The translations under genes were made by a program, and so were the position numbers. Below are positions 45,357-54,051 of a stretch of DNA of 64,000 nucleotides, piece after piece. How positions within the stretch are numbered: position 1 is the first letter of the stretch; every line of letters begins with the position of its first letter. Source of the DNA: a bacterium SCSIO 12741 (GTDB taxonomy: Bacteria; Bacteroidota; Bacteroidia; Flavobacteriales_G; Salibacteraceae); the NCBI GenBank assembly GCA_024398055.1, contig CP073749.1:4526594-4590593 (forward strand), read 5' to 3'. The notes under the pieces were generated by a model. It was not told where the DNA came from. It ran no database searches and saw nothing but the letters and a program-made list of their open reading frames with translations.

Positions 45357-46188
45357 GGTTTTAATATTTGGTTTAATTTAATTTGGATTATTTCTTGATT
45401 TTCAAAGCTTTGAAAAGAATCTGTACAAATAATCTCATCGTACCATTTCAACAACTCTTCAAAACCTTTGCTAAAAATTCCGTGTGTTGCTACAAGAACT
45501 AAACTTCCTGCTCCTTTCCTTTTCAACTCTTTAGCCAATCCTAAAAAGGTTCCTCCTCCGTCACAAATATCATCTACAACAACACAGGTTCTTCCATCCA
45601 GATCTTCCGCATGAACTTGGAAATCGCTCAACTTTCCAGTGGCCACATTTCTTTTTTTAGCACATTCAATTACTTCATTCTTTCCTAAGTACTGTGCAAC
45701 TCTAAAAGTTCTTTTCAAAGCACCATTATCAGGTGCAACGAGTACAAAATCTAAATAGTTCTTGGTGGCCAATTCCACGAAATACTCGTTAGTTATAACT
45801 TTCACTCGATCGAGCAAAGCCGGAGTCACATCGCTATGAGGGTCTAATACAGTAACCCTTTTCAGATTCATTGAATTAATAAGATTTGCATAAACCTTAG
45901 CAGTTAGTGGCTCACCATACACCATTAACCGATCTTGTCGTGCGCCAGGGAAATAAGGAATCAACAAATGGATATCCGAAACATCAGCCCTTCTCAATGC
46001 GTCAACCGCAACAAACAATAATCCAAGATCATTAAATGATCGAATTCTGCATGTGATCGTTACCTCATCTCTTTCCGTTAATTCCTCCAACAACTTAATA
46101 TGAGGCTCCCTCCTGAAAATGTCATGGATTCGAACTTCACTGAAGATCCAAAGGGCTCAAATTGGGTATCTAGGTTTAGGTATTTCAT
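45353..46188 (-). pseudogene. prs: Ribose-phosphate pyrophosphokinase, frameshifted near the start
   Basis: Makes PRPP, the co-substrate of NadV (and of HisG next door). Reading from the ATG at 46188 gives YLNLDTQF...VKFESMTFSGG then goes out of frame; adding one C to the run at 46108-46110 (a G on the coding strand) gives FSGGEPHIKLLEELTERDEV and 278 residues. LLIPYFPGARQDRLM, the flexible loop, LDPHSDVTPALL and the PRPP loop VVVDDICDGGGTFLGLA are present. It is somewhat shorter than housekeeping Prs (about 310), as in the PRPP synthetases that travel with NAD-salvage genes. First gene of the island, its -7 box lying inside operator C. Confidence 0.9.
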
Positions 46189-46192
46189 GGTT

Positions 46193-46241
46193 TTGCGTAT
46201 TAACAACGCAAATATATAGGATTTAGATCCAAACCAGCAAA
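46193..46241 (-). promoter_or_regulatory. Operator C and prs promoter
   Basis: Perfect palindrome TTGCGT-ATTAACA-ACGCAA at 46193-46211. On the minus strand TATATTTG (46209-46216) is a consensus -7 box overlapping its distal arm, and TTTG at 46238-46241 sits 21 bases further up as the -33 element. Layout at nadV is the same (operator over the -7 box). Confidence 0.82.
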
Positions 46242-46246
46242 CCTTT

Positions 46247-46265
46247 TTGCGTTTATTTTACACAT
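46247..46265. promoter_or_regulatory. Operator D in the prs/nrtR divergent region
   Basis: TTGCGT-TTATTTT-ACACAT, one perfect arm and one with two changes, same spacing as the others. It lies just upstream of the prs -33 element. Confidence 0.55.
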
Positions 46266-46309
46266 ATAAATTCAATCCTTCTATTTCAGAGCACTTTACC
46301 CTACCTTTA

Positions 46310-46328
46310 TTGCGTGAAAGAAACGCAA
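46310..46328 (+). promoter_or_regulatory. Operator E across the nrtR start codon
   Basis: Perfect palindrome TTGCGT-GAAAGAA-ACGCAA that contains the GTG start of nrtR at 46314. A -7-like TACCTTTA at 46302-46309 directly precedes it. Suggests autorepression. Confidence 0.78.
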
Positions 46329-47003
46329 AATATAAGTCTGGCCGTGGATGCTATCGTCTTCGGTTACAGCAAGGAAGAAGGAGTATCTCTGTTACTTATC
46401 AAACGAAAATATCCTCCTTTTCAAGGCGATTGGGCCATTCCAGGTGGATTTGTGAAGAATGATGAGTCACTGGAAACAGCCGTGGAACGCGAATTATTGG
46501 AGGAAACTGGGGTAAAAATTAATTACCTCGAACAGCTTTACACCTTTGGTAAACCCGATCGTGATCCAAGAAGAAGGGTGGTCTCAGTAGCTTACTTTGG
46601 TTTGGTCAAGTCGAAACAGTTTAGCAAATTGAAGGCCTCTACCGATGCTGAAGAAGCTGGATGGTTTAACATCAAAAACCTTCCTGAATTGGCTTTTGAT
46701 CATGCCCAAATTCTGGAAATGGCCATCGAACGTCTTCGTAGCAAAATCACTTACCAGCCCATCGGTTTTGAATTGTTAGATCCTAAGTTTCCTTTCTCCG
46801 ATTTGGAGCACTTGTACTCTACCCTTCTCGATCGCCCGATTGATCGTAGAAACTTTAAGAAGAAGGTCATGCACCTCGGCATCCTGGATGAATTGGATGA
46901 AAAAGCCATAAAATCTGGAGCTGGTAGACCGGGCAACTTGTTTCGCTTTAACAAAAAGATGTATAATCGGTTGTTGAAGGATGGGATGCATTTTGAGATA
47001 TAA
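46314..47003 (+). CDS. nrtR: NrtR-type Nudix/winged-helix regulator of NAD metabolism
   Basis: 229 residues from a GTG at 46314; no ATG lies in frame before the conserved region. The Nudix domain (about 1-145) has a complete Nudix box: G45-x5-E51-x7-R59-E60-x2-E63-E64-x-G66. The C-terminal winged helix reads PIDRRNFKKKVMHLGIL...GRPGNLFRFNKKMY, as in NrtR repressors, which bind ADP-ribose or NAD-related ligands and control NAD genes. It is divergent from the NAD/ADP-ribose operon with palindromes between. Because the Nudix box is intact, hydrolase activity on ADP-ribose is possible, in contrast to many NrtR proteins where it is degraded. Confidence 0.92.
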   Translation: MKETQNISLAVDAIVFGYSKEEGVSLLLIKRKYPPFQGDWAIPGGFVKNDESLETAVERELLEETGVKINYLEQLYTFGKPDRDPRRRVVSVAYFGLVKSKQFSKLKASTDAEEAGWFNIKNLPELAFDHAQILEMAIERLRSKITYQPIGFELLDPKFPFSDLEHLYSTLLDRPIDRRNFKKKVMHLGILDELDEKAIKSGAGRPGNLFRFNKKMYNRLLKDGMHFEI

Positions 47004-47097
47004 ATAATCTCTTACTTATAGCCATTGGACTTTTGGGAAATATCAGCTGGATATCTAACTATCCCAAAAAATTGGTTCACTTTCCCTCAGCTCAAAA

Positions 47098-47640
47098 ATG
47101 AAAATCGAGGAAATATACCAGACGATTAATAGCCATCGCCACAACGTACGATTGATCATTCATCATTTTGAGCGCTACCGGAAGAGGATTTTAGCAGAGG
47201 CCTTAACACCTGAACAAATTGAAACTTTGAGATATGTAGGTGAGGCCTACTTCCTGCAGAACAATTTAGCTAAAGTATTTCTGCTTTTTGATGACTTCAA
47301 ACTACTTGTAGTTGGAAATAGATGTGCGCAAAACCATCACTTCATTCATCTAACCAAACTTTATGGCAAAAGCCTGCTTATTAGAAAACAGAGAAAAAGA
47401 ATAAATCAATATCTCGACTTTTGTGAGTCGATTAAATATCAGGATAATCTGGTTATTGAATTAAAAGAATTAAAGCGGTTCAGGACTAGGAGGATTTCGT
47501 TGATCTCAATGGTCGAAGCGGCTCTTATTCTTCTTACTGTTATACTATTTCAATCCGTTTCAAAGAGTGTCTTTCTAATATTCCTTGGTCTTTCCTTTAT
47601 TGTTCATGTGGTCAATCTTTATCTATCATTAAAGAAGTAG
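47098..47640 (+). CDS. Hypothetical protein with C-terminal membrane hairpin
   Basis: 180 residues. The first 125 are charged and helical with many His and Arg (INSHRHNVRLIIHHFERYRKRIL); two hydrophobic helices end the protein (LISMVEAALILLTVILF and SVFLIFLGLSFIVHVVNLYLSL). No family recognised. It lies 95 bases after nrtR on the same strand and could read through from it, but no functional link is visible. Confidence 0.65.
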   Translation: MKIEEIYQTINSHRHNVRLIIHHFERYRKRILAEALTPEQIETLRYVGEAYFLQNNLAKVFLLFDDFKLLVVGNRCAQNHHFIHLTKLYGKSLLIRKQRKRINQYLDFCESIKYQDNLVIELKELKRFRTRRISLISMVEAALILLTVILFQSVSKSVFLIFLGLSFIVHVVNLYLSLKK

Positions 47641-47730
47641 TACGGCGTACAAATTCTATCCATTGTTCTATATTGCAAGCAGTTTCGAAGAAATAAACAA
47701 CCTCTGAATTGAAACTCAAAATCAACTGCA

Positions 47731-48123
47731 ATGAAAATTTATAGCCCCTGTCCTACTTGCCCCCATGTACTTTCTCACTCTACCTGGTCGCCTACCCGAG
47801 CTGAATTGGCGCGGCGTGAAGGTGATGCGATTAAGGTGAATTGCCCGGAGTGCAACACGGCTCATGAAATCGATGTGGATGAGTGGACAGCCAAACCTTC
47901 TAAACTGGCACTTGTTGTGGCTACGGCGGTTTTCATTCTCGGTACTCCGCTCCTGTTCTACTATGTTTTGGGAGTCGTGGCGAATTCCAGTAACCATTAT
48001 ACGGTTTATATAATAGGAGGCTTTTTCTCACTACCGGTAATCGTTTATGGTATTCTTCTCAAACAGGATCGCGATCGGGTCAATGCCTTTAATCGCGGAA
48101 AGTTTCGAGGTCGAATTGTTTGA
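47731..48123 (+). CDS. Zinc-ribbon protein with two membrane segments
   Basis: 130 residues. CPTC and CPEC pairs (residues about 7-10 and 46-49) form a zinc ribbon; two hydrophobic helices follow (LALVVATAVFILGTPLLFYYVL and YIIGGFFSLPVIVYGILL). Function unknown. The next gene begins within 15 bases. Confidence 0.65.
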   Translation: MKIYSPCPTCPHVLSHSTWSPTRAELARREGDAIKVNCPECNTAHEIDVDEWTAKPSKLALVVATAVFILGTPLLFYYVLGVVANSSNHYTVYIIGGFFSLPVIVYGILLKQDRDRVNAFNRGKFRGRIV

Positions 48124-48135
48124 TTGCTTTGGCTC

Positions 48136-48696
48136 ATGAACAATCAGAAAGTCGCATTTCTATTGCTCATCGTATTCCTGGCGGTGTATGGATTAAACGG
48201 GGCGCTACCGGATACCTTTGAATTCAGTGGTCTAATCTATCTCTTATTACTCTTTCTTCCTGGAATCTTATGGTGGCGAAATCGAAGCAACCGAAGGAAG
48301 TATATACGTTGCCAGGAGAAATTGAAAGAACACAACTTAGTTTATCAGGAAATCCCTCTCGAGGTGGAGATATTCTGGCATCCAACACGCACGGTAACTC
48401 CTCGCTTTAATCATCCTGTTACCCTAAACCATTTTAGCCAAAAAAGACAAGCCCAAATATGCTATTCGAATGACTACCTCATTCTACTGATTCAAACCAA
48501 GCACTGGTGGGGCTATCGACTTCATCGTCCATTAATTGTACGGCGAAACCTGGAAACAATAGAAGTACGCATTTTCCGGCCCAATGCTCAGCTACGAGAA
48601 TCTTCTGACCTAAGCGAATTGATTCCGGATCAAAGTTATCCTGACATTTCCAAAATTGAGTGGAAATCAATATCCACAATGCATTCCTCAAAATAA
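48136..48696 (+). CDS. Hypothetical membrane-anchored protein
   Basis: About 186 residues from the ATG at 48136. Two N-terminal membrane segments (VAFLLLIVFLAVYGLNGALP and LIYLLLLFLPGILWW) then a soluble basic domain. It probably forms a two-gene unit with the zinc-ribbon gene before it. Function unknown. Confidence 0.65.
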   Translation: MNNQKVAFLLLIVFLAVYGLNGALPDTFEFSGLIYLLLLFLPGILWWRNRSNRRKYIRCQEKLKEHNLVYQEIPLEVEIFWHPTRTVTPRFNHPVTLNHFSQKRQAQICYSNDYLILLIQTKHWWGYRLHRPLIVRRNLETIEVRIFRPNAQLRESSDLSELIPDQSYPDISKIEWKSISTMHSSK

Positions 48697-48789
48697 TCCC
48701 CCACTCCCCTTCGCTCTTTTTATGCCAATAGCCTAATTTCGACGACATGGAATGAAGCGCATTCCCCACCATAACAACACTGCATAATC

Positions 48790-50211
48790 ATGGAAAAGAG
48801 AACGGAAATTGACCTTTTGGGCGAAATGGAGATTGATCAAAATCTGTACTATGGCATTCATACGCAACGAGCTATGGATAACTTCAAGATTTCGAATGGC
48901 GTAATCGGAGATCACCTCTTTTTTGTGCAAGGCATGGTACTCACTAAAAAAGCCTGTGCCAGTGCCAATCGGGATATTGGTACCATTCCGGAAGACAAAG
49001 CGAATATGATTATTCAGGCCTGTGATGAAATACTGGCCAACTTGGAGAAGTATGCAGTCTATTTCCCCTCGGACGTGTTTCAGGGAGGTGCTGGTACCTC
49101 GGTGAACATGAATACCAATGAGGTAATTGCCAATGTAGCTCTCGAAATGAATGGACATGCTAAAGGCGATTATTCTGTGCTTCATCCCAACGATCATGTG
49201 AACAAATCGCAATCCACGAATGATGCCTACCCGACTGGATTCAGAGTAGCGCTGTTCTTCCATATCAATCACCTGCTGGAACGGGTTAATCTATTGTGTA
49301 CAGAGCTGGATGTTAAATCAGCTGAATTTCGCAATGTGCTTAAAATGGGACGAACCCAACTTCAGGATGCGGTTCCTATGTCTTTGGGAGATGAATTTGC
49401 CGCTTGGTCTACTAATCTACGCGAAGAATCTAAGAACCTCAAAATGGTTCGCAACCTGATTCTGGAAGTGAACTTGGGGGCTACTGCGATCGGTACTGGA
49501 GTGAATGCACCTAAGGGTTATGCTGAATTGGCGGTGAGTTATCTGGCTCAATTTACCAAAGCCAGTTTTGAGTGTTCATCTAACCTGATCGAAGCTACAT
49601 CGGATTGTGGAGCTTATGTGATGATCTCCGGAGCGCTCAAACGGACGGCGGTGAAACTATCCAAGATCTGTAACGACCTCAGGCTCCTGTCTTCTGGACC
49701 AAGGTGCGGTCTCAACGAAATTAATCTTCCTGAAATGCAGGCCGGTTCATCGATTATGCCGGCTAAGGTAAATCCGGTAATCCCGGAAGTGGTTAACCAG
49801 GTGTGTTTTAAGATTATCGGAAATGATGTGGCTATCTCCTTTGCTGCGGAAGCCGGCCAGCTTCAGTTGAATGTGATGGAACCGGTAATTGCACAGTGTA
49901 TGTTTGAATCCATCGATTTGTTGTCTAATGCTTTAAGTACGCTTTCATCGAAGTGCATTTCAGGCATAACGGCGAATGCTGAGCACACCCGAGACATGGT
50001 CTACAATTCCGTCGGTCTGATTACCTTCCTGAATCCCTACATCGGCCACCACATGGGAGACGTAATTGGTAAGGAAGCCGTGACAACCGGAAAATCGATT
50101 CGGGAGCTGATTTTGGAAAAGGAATTACTTACCGAGGAAGAACTGGATAGAATTTTGGATGCAGATAACCTGATGCGTCCACAGTACCAAGCCAAACTGC
50201 ACAAGAAATAG
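48790..50211 (+). CDS. aspA: Aspartate ammonia-lyase
   Basis: 473 residues, fumarase/aspartase family: L-aspartate to fumarate and ammonia. The signature [11 protein letters not shown] lies at about 318-328; [33 protein letters not shown] and [11 protein letters not shown] are typical of AspA rather than FumC or ArgH. It is a single gene with its own start, feeding the TCA cycle and nitrogen release. Confidence 0.92.
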   Translation: MEKRTEIDLLGEMEIDQNLYYGIHTQRAMDNFKISNGVIGDHLFFVQGMVLTKKACASANRDIGTIPEDKANMIIQACDEILANLEKYAVYFPSDVFQGGAGTSVNMNTNEVIANVALEMNGHAKGDYSVLHPNDHVNKSQSTNDAYPTGFRVALFFHINHLLERVNLLCTELDVKSAEFRNVLKMGRTQLQDAVPMSLGDEFAAWSTNLREESKNLKMVRNLILEVNLGATAIGTGVNAPKGYAELAVSYLAQFTKASFECSSNLIEATSDCGAYVMISGALKRTAVKLSKICNDLRLLSSGPRCGLNEINLPEMQAGSSIMPAKVNPVIPEVVNQVCFKIIGNDVAISFAAEAGQLQLNVMEPVIAQCMFESIDLLSNALSTLSSKCISGITANAEHTRDMVYNSVGLITFLNPYIGHHMGDVIGKEAVTTGKSIRELILEKELLTEEELDRILDADNLMRPQYQAKLHKK

Positions 50212-50345
50212 CTCCGGTTAAAGCCATTGATCGCTTTGGATTTCGCATACTATTTCATGCATTCTGCAAAGAAGATCGGATAGAGAGGCTACCATATTTT
50301 TAGTTTGATATAGTTTTGGTCAACTAATAAACCAAAACCAGTACC

Positions 50346-52355
50346 ATGAAGATTGACCTCTGGCGACCAACTGCCTTGATGTGCTTCGTATTGCTATTTT
50401 CTACCCTGACTCTTCAGGCCCAGAAAAAGAAAAAAATTCCTGGAAAAATCAGAAAATCCTACGTCCTGTTGGCGCATTACTTAACGGATGATCTGAAAAC
50501 GGAAGAGGAAAAACTCGACACCATTTACAGTTGGATTACGCACAACATTGCATATGACTACGGCAGGTTAAGTGACAACAAATGCTACGAATATGAATCG
50601 CCTGATGCGACCTTGAAACGGAAGCGAGGCATGAGTTCGGAATATTCCCGCCTACTGAGCTTTATGCTACTGGAAGTAGGCATTGAAGCCGAACCCATTC
50701 AAGGCTACATTCGCGCAGCGGCCTGGGAAGATTCGCTTATGATGTGCCGGGCCGGTCACAGCTGGGTAGGCGCCGTCGTTGACAGCGAATGGCGACTCTT
50801 TGACCCTACCTGGGATGCCGGATACATTGGCCGGATACCTATCGAATACAAAAAGCCCAAAAAGAAAACTCCCAAAATCTGGGCTACTCCCGGCCGGATT
50901 CGTCGGTTTGAAAAACGCTACAAAAAGCGAATGAAGCGGTATGAGGAAAAAGTAGAGAAAGGGCCCAGTCATGAAAAGAGGATTGACTTTGTACAAGCTC
51001 CTGCCAAGGACTGGTTTATGCCTGAAAACGATACCTTTCTTCTCACTCATCTCCCAGCCGTTAAGTTTTGGCAGCTTCGAAATCACCCCATCGGTATCGA
51101 CGACTTCAAAAAAGAAGAGGAAGAACTAAAGGAAATACTCGGCTCTACTTCTGATGTGGCCTACGACTATTACGATGTATTGAATGAACATCAAATCAAA
51201 GGACCCTTGGAGAAAATGATTGAGGTAGCAGACAAGAGCTATGAGTACAATCCAGACAACGCTGGCATGAAGGCTTTGAATTACTTCAATTACATCAGCA
51301 TTTTGAACAACCAGGACCTGAAGAAATACTTTAAGGATGCCCCAGAGGCCATGACGATTGCCGTATACAGCCAACTACTGGCCTACACCGATACGGTAAT
51401 TACCTACAGCAAAAAAGACATGGCCAACCAGAAGAAGAACTTCAAGCTGGAAAAGAAAATGCTGAAGGGGAGCTACAAATTGGCTCAAAATTCTAACAAA
51501 ACGATTGGCAAAAAGGAAACCAAGACCAAGCAAAAACACGACAAATGCCTGGGGCAAATTGATCGTTTAAAAGAACGCCTTGTTTCCAACCAGAAAAAGC
51601 TTCAAGGATACCTGGAGCAGATTGGCCGAACTTATCCGGAATTGGTCAATGGCGAGTATGAAGTACCTACAGATACGGAACCCGTGAAACTGTGGCAGGA
51701 TTCCATTAGGGAAGTTGCCCAGGTATTTGATAGCCTCAATGCGGCAACGGCTGAACACTTTCAAAACTCCGAACTGAAACCCTTGTTCTACAACATTCAA
51801 GAAATTGAATACCTGCTTCGCCTGAGCGGTGAATACATCCGGCATAACAACTTTGGCTACAATCGATTTATCCATCAAGTAGATAGCCAGATTGTATTGG
51901 AGTTTGATAGCTTGATGACCAGCTATGTCCTACTTATGGATCAGGAGTTACCAGACAAAACGGCCATGAATCTGCTTAAGCAAATGAATACCTATACCAA
52001 GAAGGGAAAGGCGGATGCAAAGGTTCAAATGAATGAGGGAACCATTGTGAGTGCGATTAAGTATGACAAGTACCTGAAATACCTGTATATGGAGGAGATT
52101 AAGAAGGTTATGGCCTATCAACGGGATGCCTTGAGACACTTAAATTGGTTGGAAGAAAACTTTGCCTTGGTAGAAGATTTCTGGGGAAAAATAGAAGGTC
52201 AAGTAGAGAGAAAGGAGAAACTGGATGAACAGAAAAACACCTTTATGCTTGAGCACTACGAACATGCCTTTAATCGGGACAAGGACCTGTATGACCTTAT
52301 GCAGAAACGCGCTGTAAGCTGGAAGAAAAAATTCAAAAGCATCATTGAAAATTGA
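50346..52355 (+). CDS. Exported transglutaminase-like protein, Ser in place of catalytic Cys
   Basis: 669 residues with a signal peptide (ends TLQAQ). Residues about 20-170 follow the transglutaminase-core pattern: DTIYSWITHNIAYDYG, RKRGMSSEYSRLLSFMLLEVGI, AGHSWVGAVVDSEWRLFDPTWD. His and Asp of the triad are present, but the position of the nucleophile in the usual G-x-C-x-x-Y text reads MSSEY, so the Cys is a Ser (about residue 97). The remaining 500 residues are long charged helices. It may be a binding or structural domain rather than an enzyme. Confidence 0.72.
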   Translation: MKIDLWRPTALMCFVLLFSTLTLQAQKKKKIPGKIRKSYVLLAHYLTDDLKTEEEKLDTIYSWITHNIAYDYGRLSDNKCYEYESPDATLKRKRGMSSEYSRLLSFMLLEVGIEAEPIQGYIRAAAWEDSLMMCRAGHSWVGAVVDSEWRLFDPTWDAGYIGRIPIEYKKPKKKTPKIWATPGRIRRFEKRYKKRMKRYEEKVEKGPSHEKRIDFVQAPAKDWFMPENDTFLLTHLPAVKFWQLRNHPIGIDDFKKEEEELKEILGSTSDVAYDYYDVLNEHQIKGPLEKMIEVADKSYEYNPDNAGMKALNYFNYISILNNQDLKKYFKDAPEAMTIAVYSQLLAYTDTVITYSKKDMANQKKNFKLEKKMLKGSYKLAQNSNKTIGKKETKTKQKHDKCLGQIDRLKERLVSNQKKLQGYLEQIGRTYPELVNGEYEVPTDTEPVKLWQDSIREVAQVFDSLNAATAEHFQNSELKPLFYNIQEIEYLLRLSGEYIRHNNFGYNRFIHQVDSQIVLEFDSLMTSYVLLMDQELPDKTAMNLLKQMNTYTKKGKADAKVQMNEGTIVSAIKYDKYLKYLYMEEIKKVMAYQRDALRHLNWLEENFALVEDFWGKIEGQVERKEKLDEQKNTFMLEHYEHAFNRDKDLYDLMQKRAVSWKKKFKSIIEN

Positions 52356-52520
52356 TGCGATCAAGCCCAGCAGCTGCAACCTCCTAACAATCAGATAATC
52401 GTGTAATTTTTATCGAAACCAGATGATAATCTCCAAGCCGTTAATGATTTGTTAATCCCCTGGAGCGGGTCCTGAATTCTGGCTCATTATTCTCAATTTC
52501 ACACCAACAATCTGAGAAAA

Positions 52521-53044
52521 ATGAACCGAATCCTTCTTATTTTATCCCTGGTAATACTGGCCAGCTGCAATCATGAAACGCCTAATGCCTCAAAAGAATC
52601 TCCCCCACAACCCTCCTACCATGGAAACGATATTGGAGAGATACCTTTTGACGCTCAAACAGACAATCCAGAATTTTCCTTTTGCGACTCCAATCGCATC
52701 TACCACAGTCGAGGTGCATTGAAGTATGAAGGGGATGGAAGGCCCTGGAAAAGGAAATAAGAATCGGACTCGAATCCAAGGCCATCCAATCCGATTACAG
52801 TGGCTATATCATCATTCGATTTATGATGAATTGTAACCAACAAACCGACCGATATCGGGCGGAAACTCTGGATTCAAAATACGTCGAACAACCCGCTCCG
52901 AAAGAACTTGTGGATACCCTCATTCAATTGACCCGAGGTCTGGACAAATGGCAATCCGGCCGATCGAATAAAGAAAACCTGGACTGCTCAAAATTCATTA
53001 ACTACAAATTTAACCATGGACAGCTTGAAACCATTTTCCATTAA
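52521..53044 (+). pseudogene. Short lipoprotein, frameshifted
   Basis: A lipoprotein signal (ILLILSLVILASC, Cys about residue 16) leads into HSRGALKYEGDG and then a stop at 52760. The following frame continues ALEKEIRIGLESKAIQSDYSGYIIIRFMMNC to 53044, so the two belong together: adding one base near 52738-52744 gives KYEGDGKALEKEI and about 174 residues. The final part overlaps the start of the next gene by 29 bases. No domain recognised. Confidence 0.65.
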
Positions 53045-53843
53045 ATCTACCCTACTCCTATTTGCCGTTATCGGCCTTTTTCAAACCAGCTGGGCTCAAG
53101 GTAACTGCTTGCTCTACCCAGAAGGAAGCGGAGAACGTAAGGCATGTGAACTCTCTTATAAAGCCATTGAACACCGCCAGGGAAGTATTGAATCCCAAAT
53201 TCTATTTGACTCTGCGATTACGGTTGGTCCCAACTTCGCCTATGCCTATTGCGAAAAAGCAGTCCCCTATATGAAACGGGGAAAAATTGGCGAGGGCATG
53301 AAACTGCTCAATAAAGCTGTGGAGCTCGATCCCATTACCTATCAATGCTACCGGGCCTATTGGTATTTTTCATTCCACAGTTATCAAGCCTGTATTGAAG
53401 ATGTTGAATCTTATTTGGCAAGAGAAGGATCTTACCCGCAATACAGTCCAGGTGGTGAAATCGGAATGAAGCTCATCTTGAGTATCTGCTACGCAAAAAC
53501 GGATAGTTTGCAAAAAGCCGTACTAACTGCCCAAGAAGCCATTGCGGAATTAAAATCAGAGGAGTTTGCCGGAACTTATGATTTCTATACGCTTGGTGTT
53601 TTGCTCTATCAAAATGGTCAATTCGAGGAAGCCGAGACTGCCTTTCAAAAACAAGTAAAACTCTACGATCGATTGGCTAATAGCTACTATTACCTCGGCC
53701 TGATCAAAAAAGAGCAAAAGCAAATGAACGAAGCGACTGCCTATTTTCAAACCGCTCAGGAAAAAGCCAGCGGCAAACAAGGATATCTTGGATGGAGTAT
53801 GTATTTGCCGGTAAGTGCGGAGGAGATTGACGAACAGCTTTGA
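53016..53843 (+). CDS. Exported TPR protein
   Basis: 275 residues. A signal peptide (ends TSWAQ) is followed by tetratricopeptide repeats, for example NFAYAYCEKAVPYMKRGKIGEGMKLLNKAVELDP, FYTLGVLLYQNGQFEEAETAFQKQV and NSYYYLGLIKKEQKQMNEATAYFQTAQEKA. A periplasmic or surface scaffold role is likely; the partner is unknown. It overlaps the preceding lipoprotein gene. Confidence 0.8.
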   Translation: MDSLKPFSIKSTLLLFAVIGLFQTSWAQGNCLLYPEGSGERKACELSYKAIEHRQGSIESQILFDSAITVGPNFAYAYCEKAVPYMKRGKIGEGMKLLNKAVELDPITYQCYRAYWYFSFHSYQACIEDVESYLAREGSYPQYSPGGEIGMKLILSICYAKTDSLQKAVLTAQEAIAELKSEEFAGTYDFYTLGVLLYQNGQFEEAETAFQKQVKLYDRLANSYYYLGLIKKEQKQMNEATAYFQTAQEKASGKQGYLGWSMYLPVSAEEIDEQL

Positions 53844-53848
53844 TTTTG

Positions 53849-53910
53849 AGGATCAATCTTCAGGATCAATCTTCAATCTTCAGGGTTAATCTTAAAGTTA
53901 AATCTTAAGG
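53849..53910. repeat. Short repeats of GATCAATCTTCAG type
   Basis: GATCAATCTTCAG occurs twice in tandem (53850 onward), followed by shortened and altered copies (AATCTTCAGGG, TTAATCTTAAAG, AAATCTTAAGG). It lies between the TPR and DUF2007 genes. It shares the AATCTTC word with 5137-5178. Confidence 0.5.
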
Positions 53911-54051
53911 ATATTATTGAGGCGATGGGATAGTAGAGAGATTGGAAATTACTTTAAGATTTATGATTTAGCCTGATCATTTAACATTAAGCTCCCAAGC
54001 TTATCTGGCTCCACTATTTTTCCTATTCTTGTATAACAAGACCACGATTTC

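Noticed and set aside
2635-46110. Phase variation by poly-G slippage
   Set aside because: Runs of three to six bases are shorter than the usual variable tracts, and the affected genes include biosynthetic enzymes; error is more likely.
53849-53910. CRISPR-like repeats
   Set aside because: Units are short, degenerate and without regular spacers; no cas gene is in the window.
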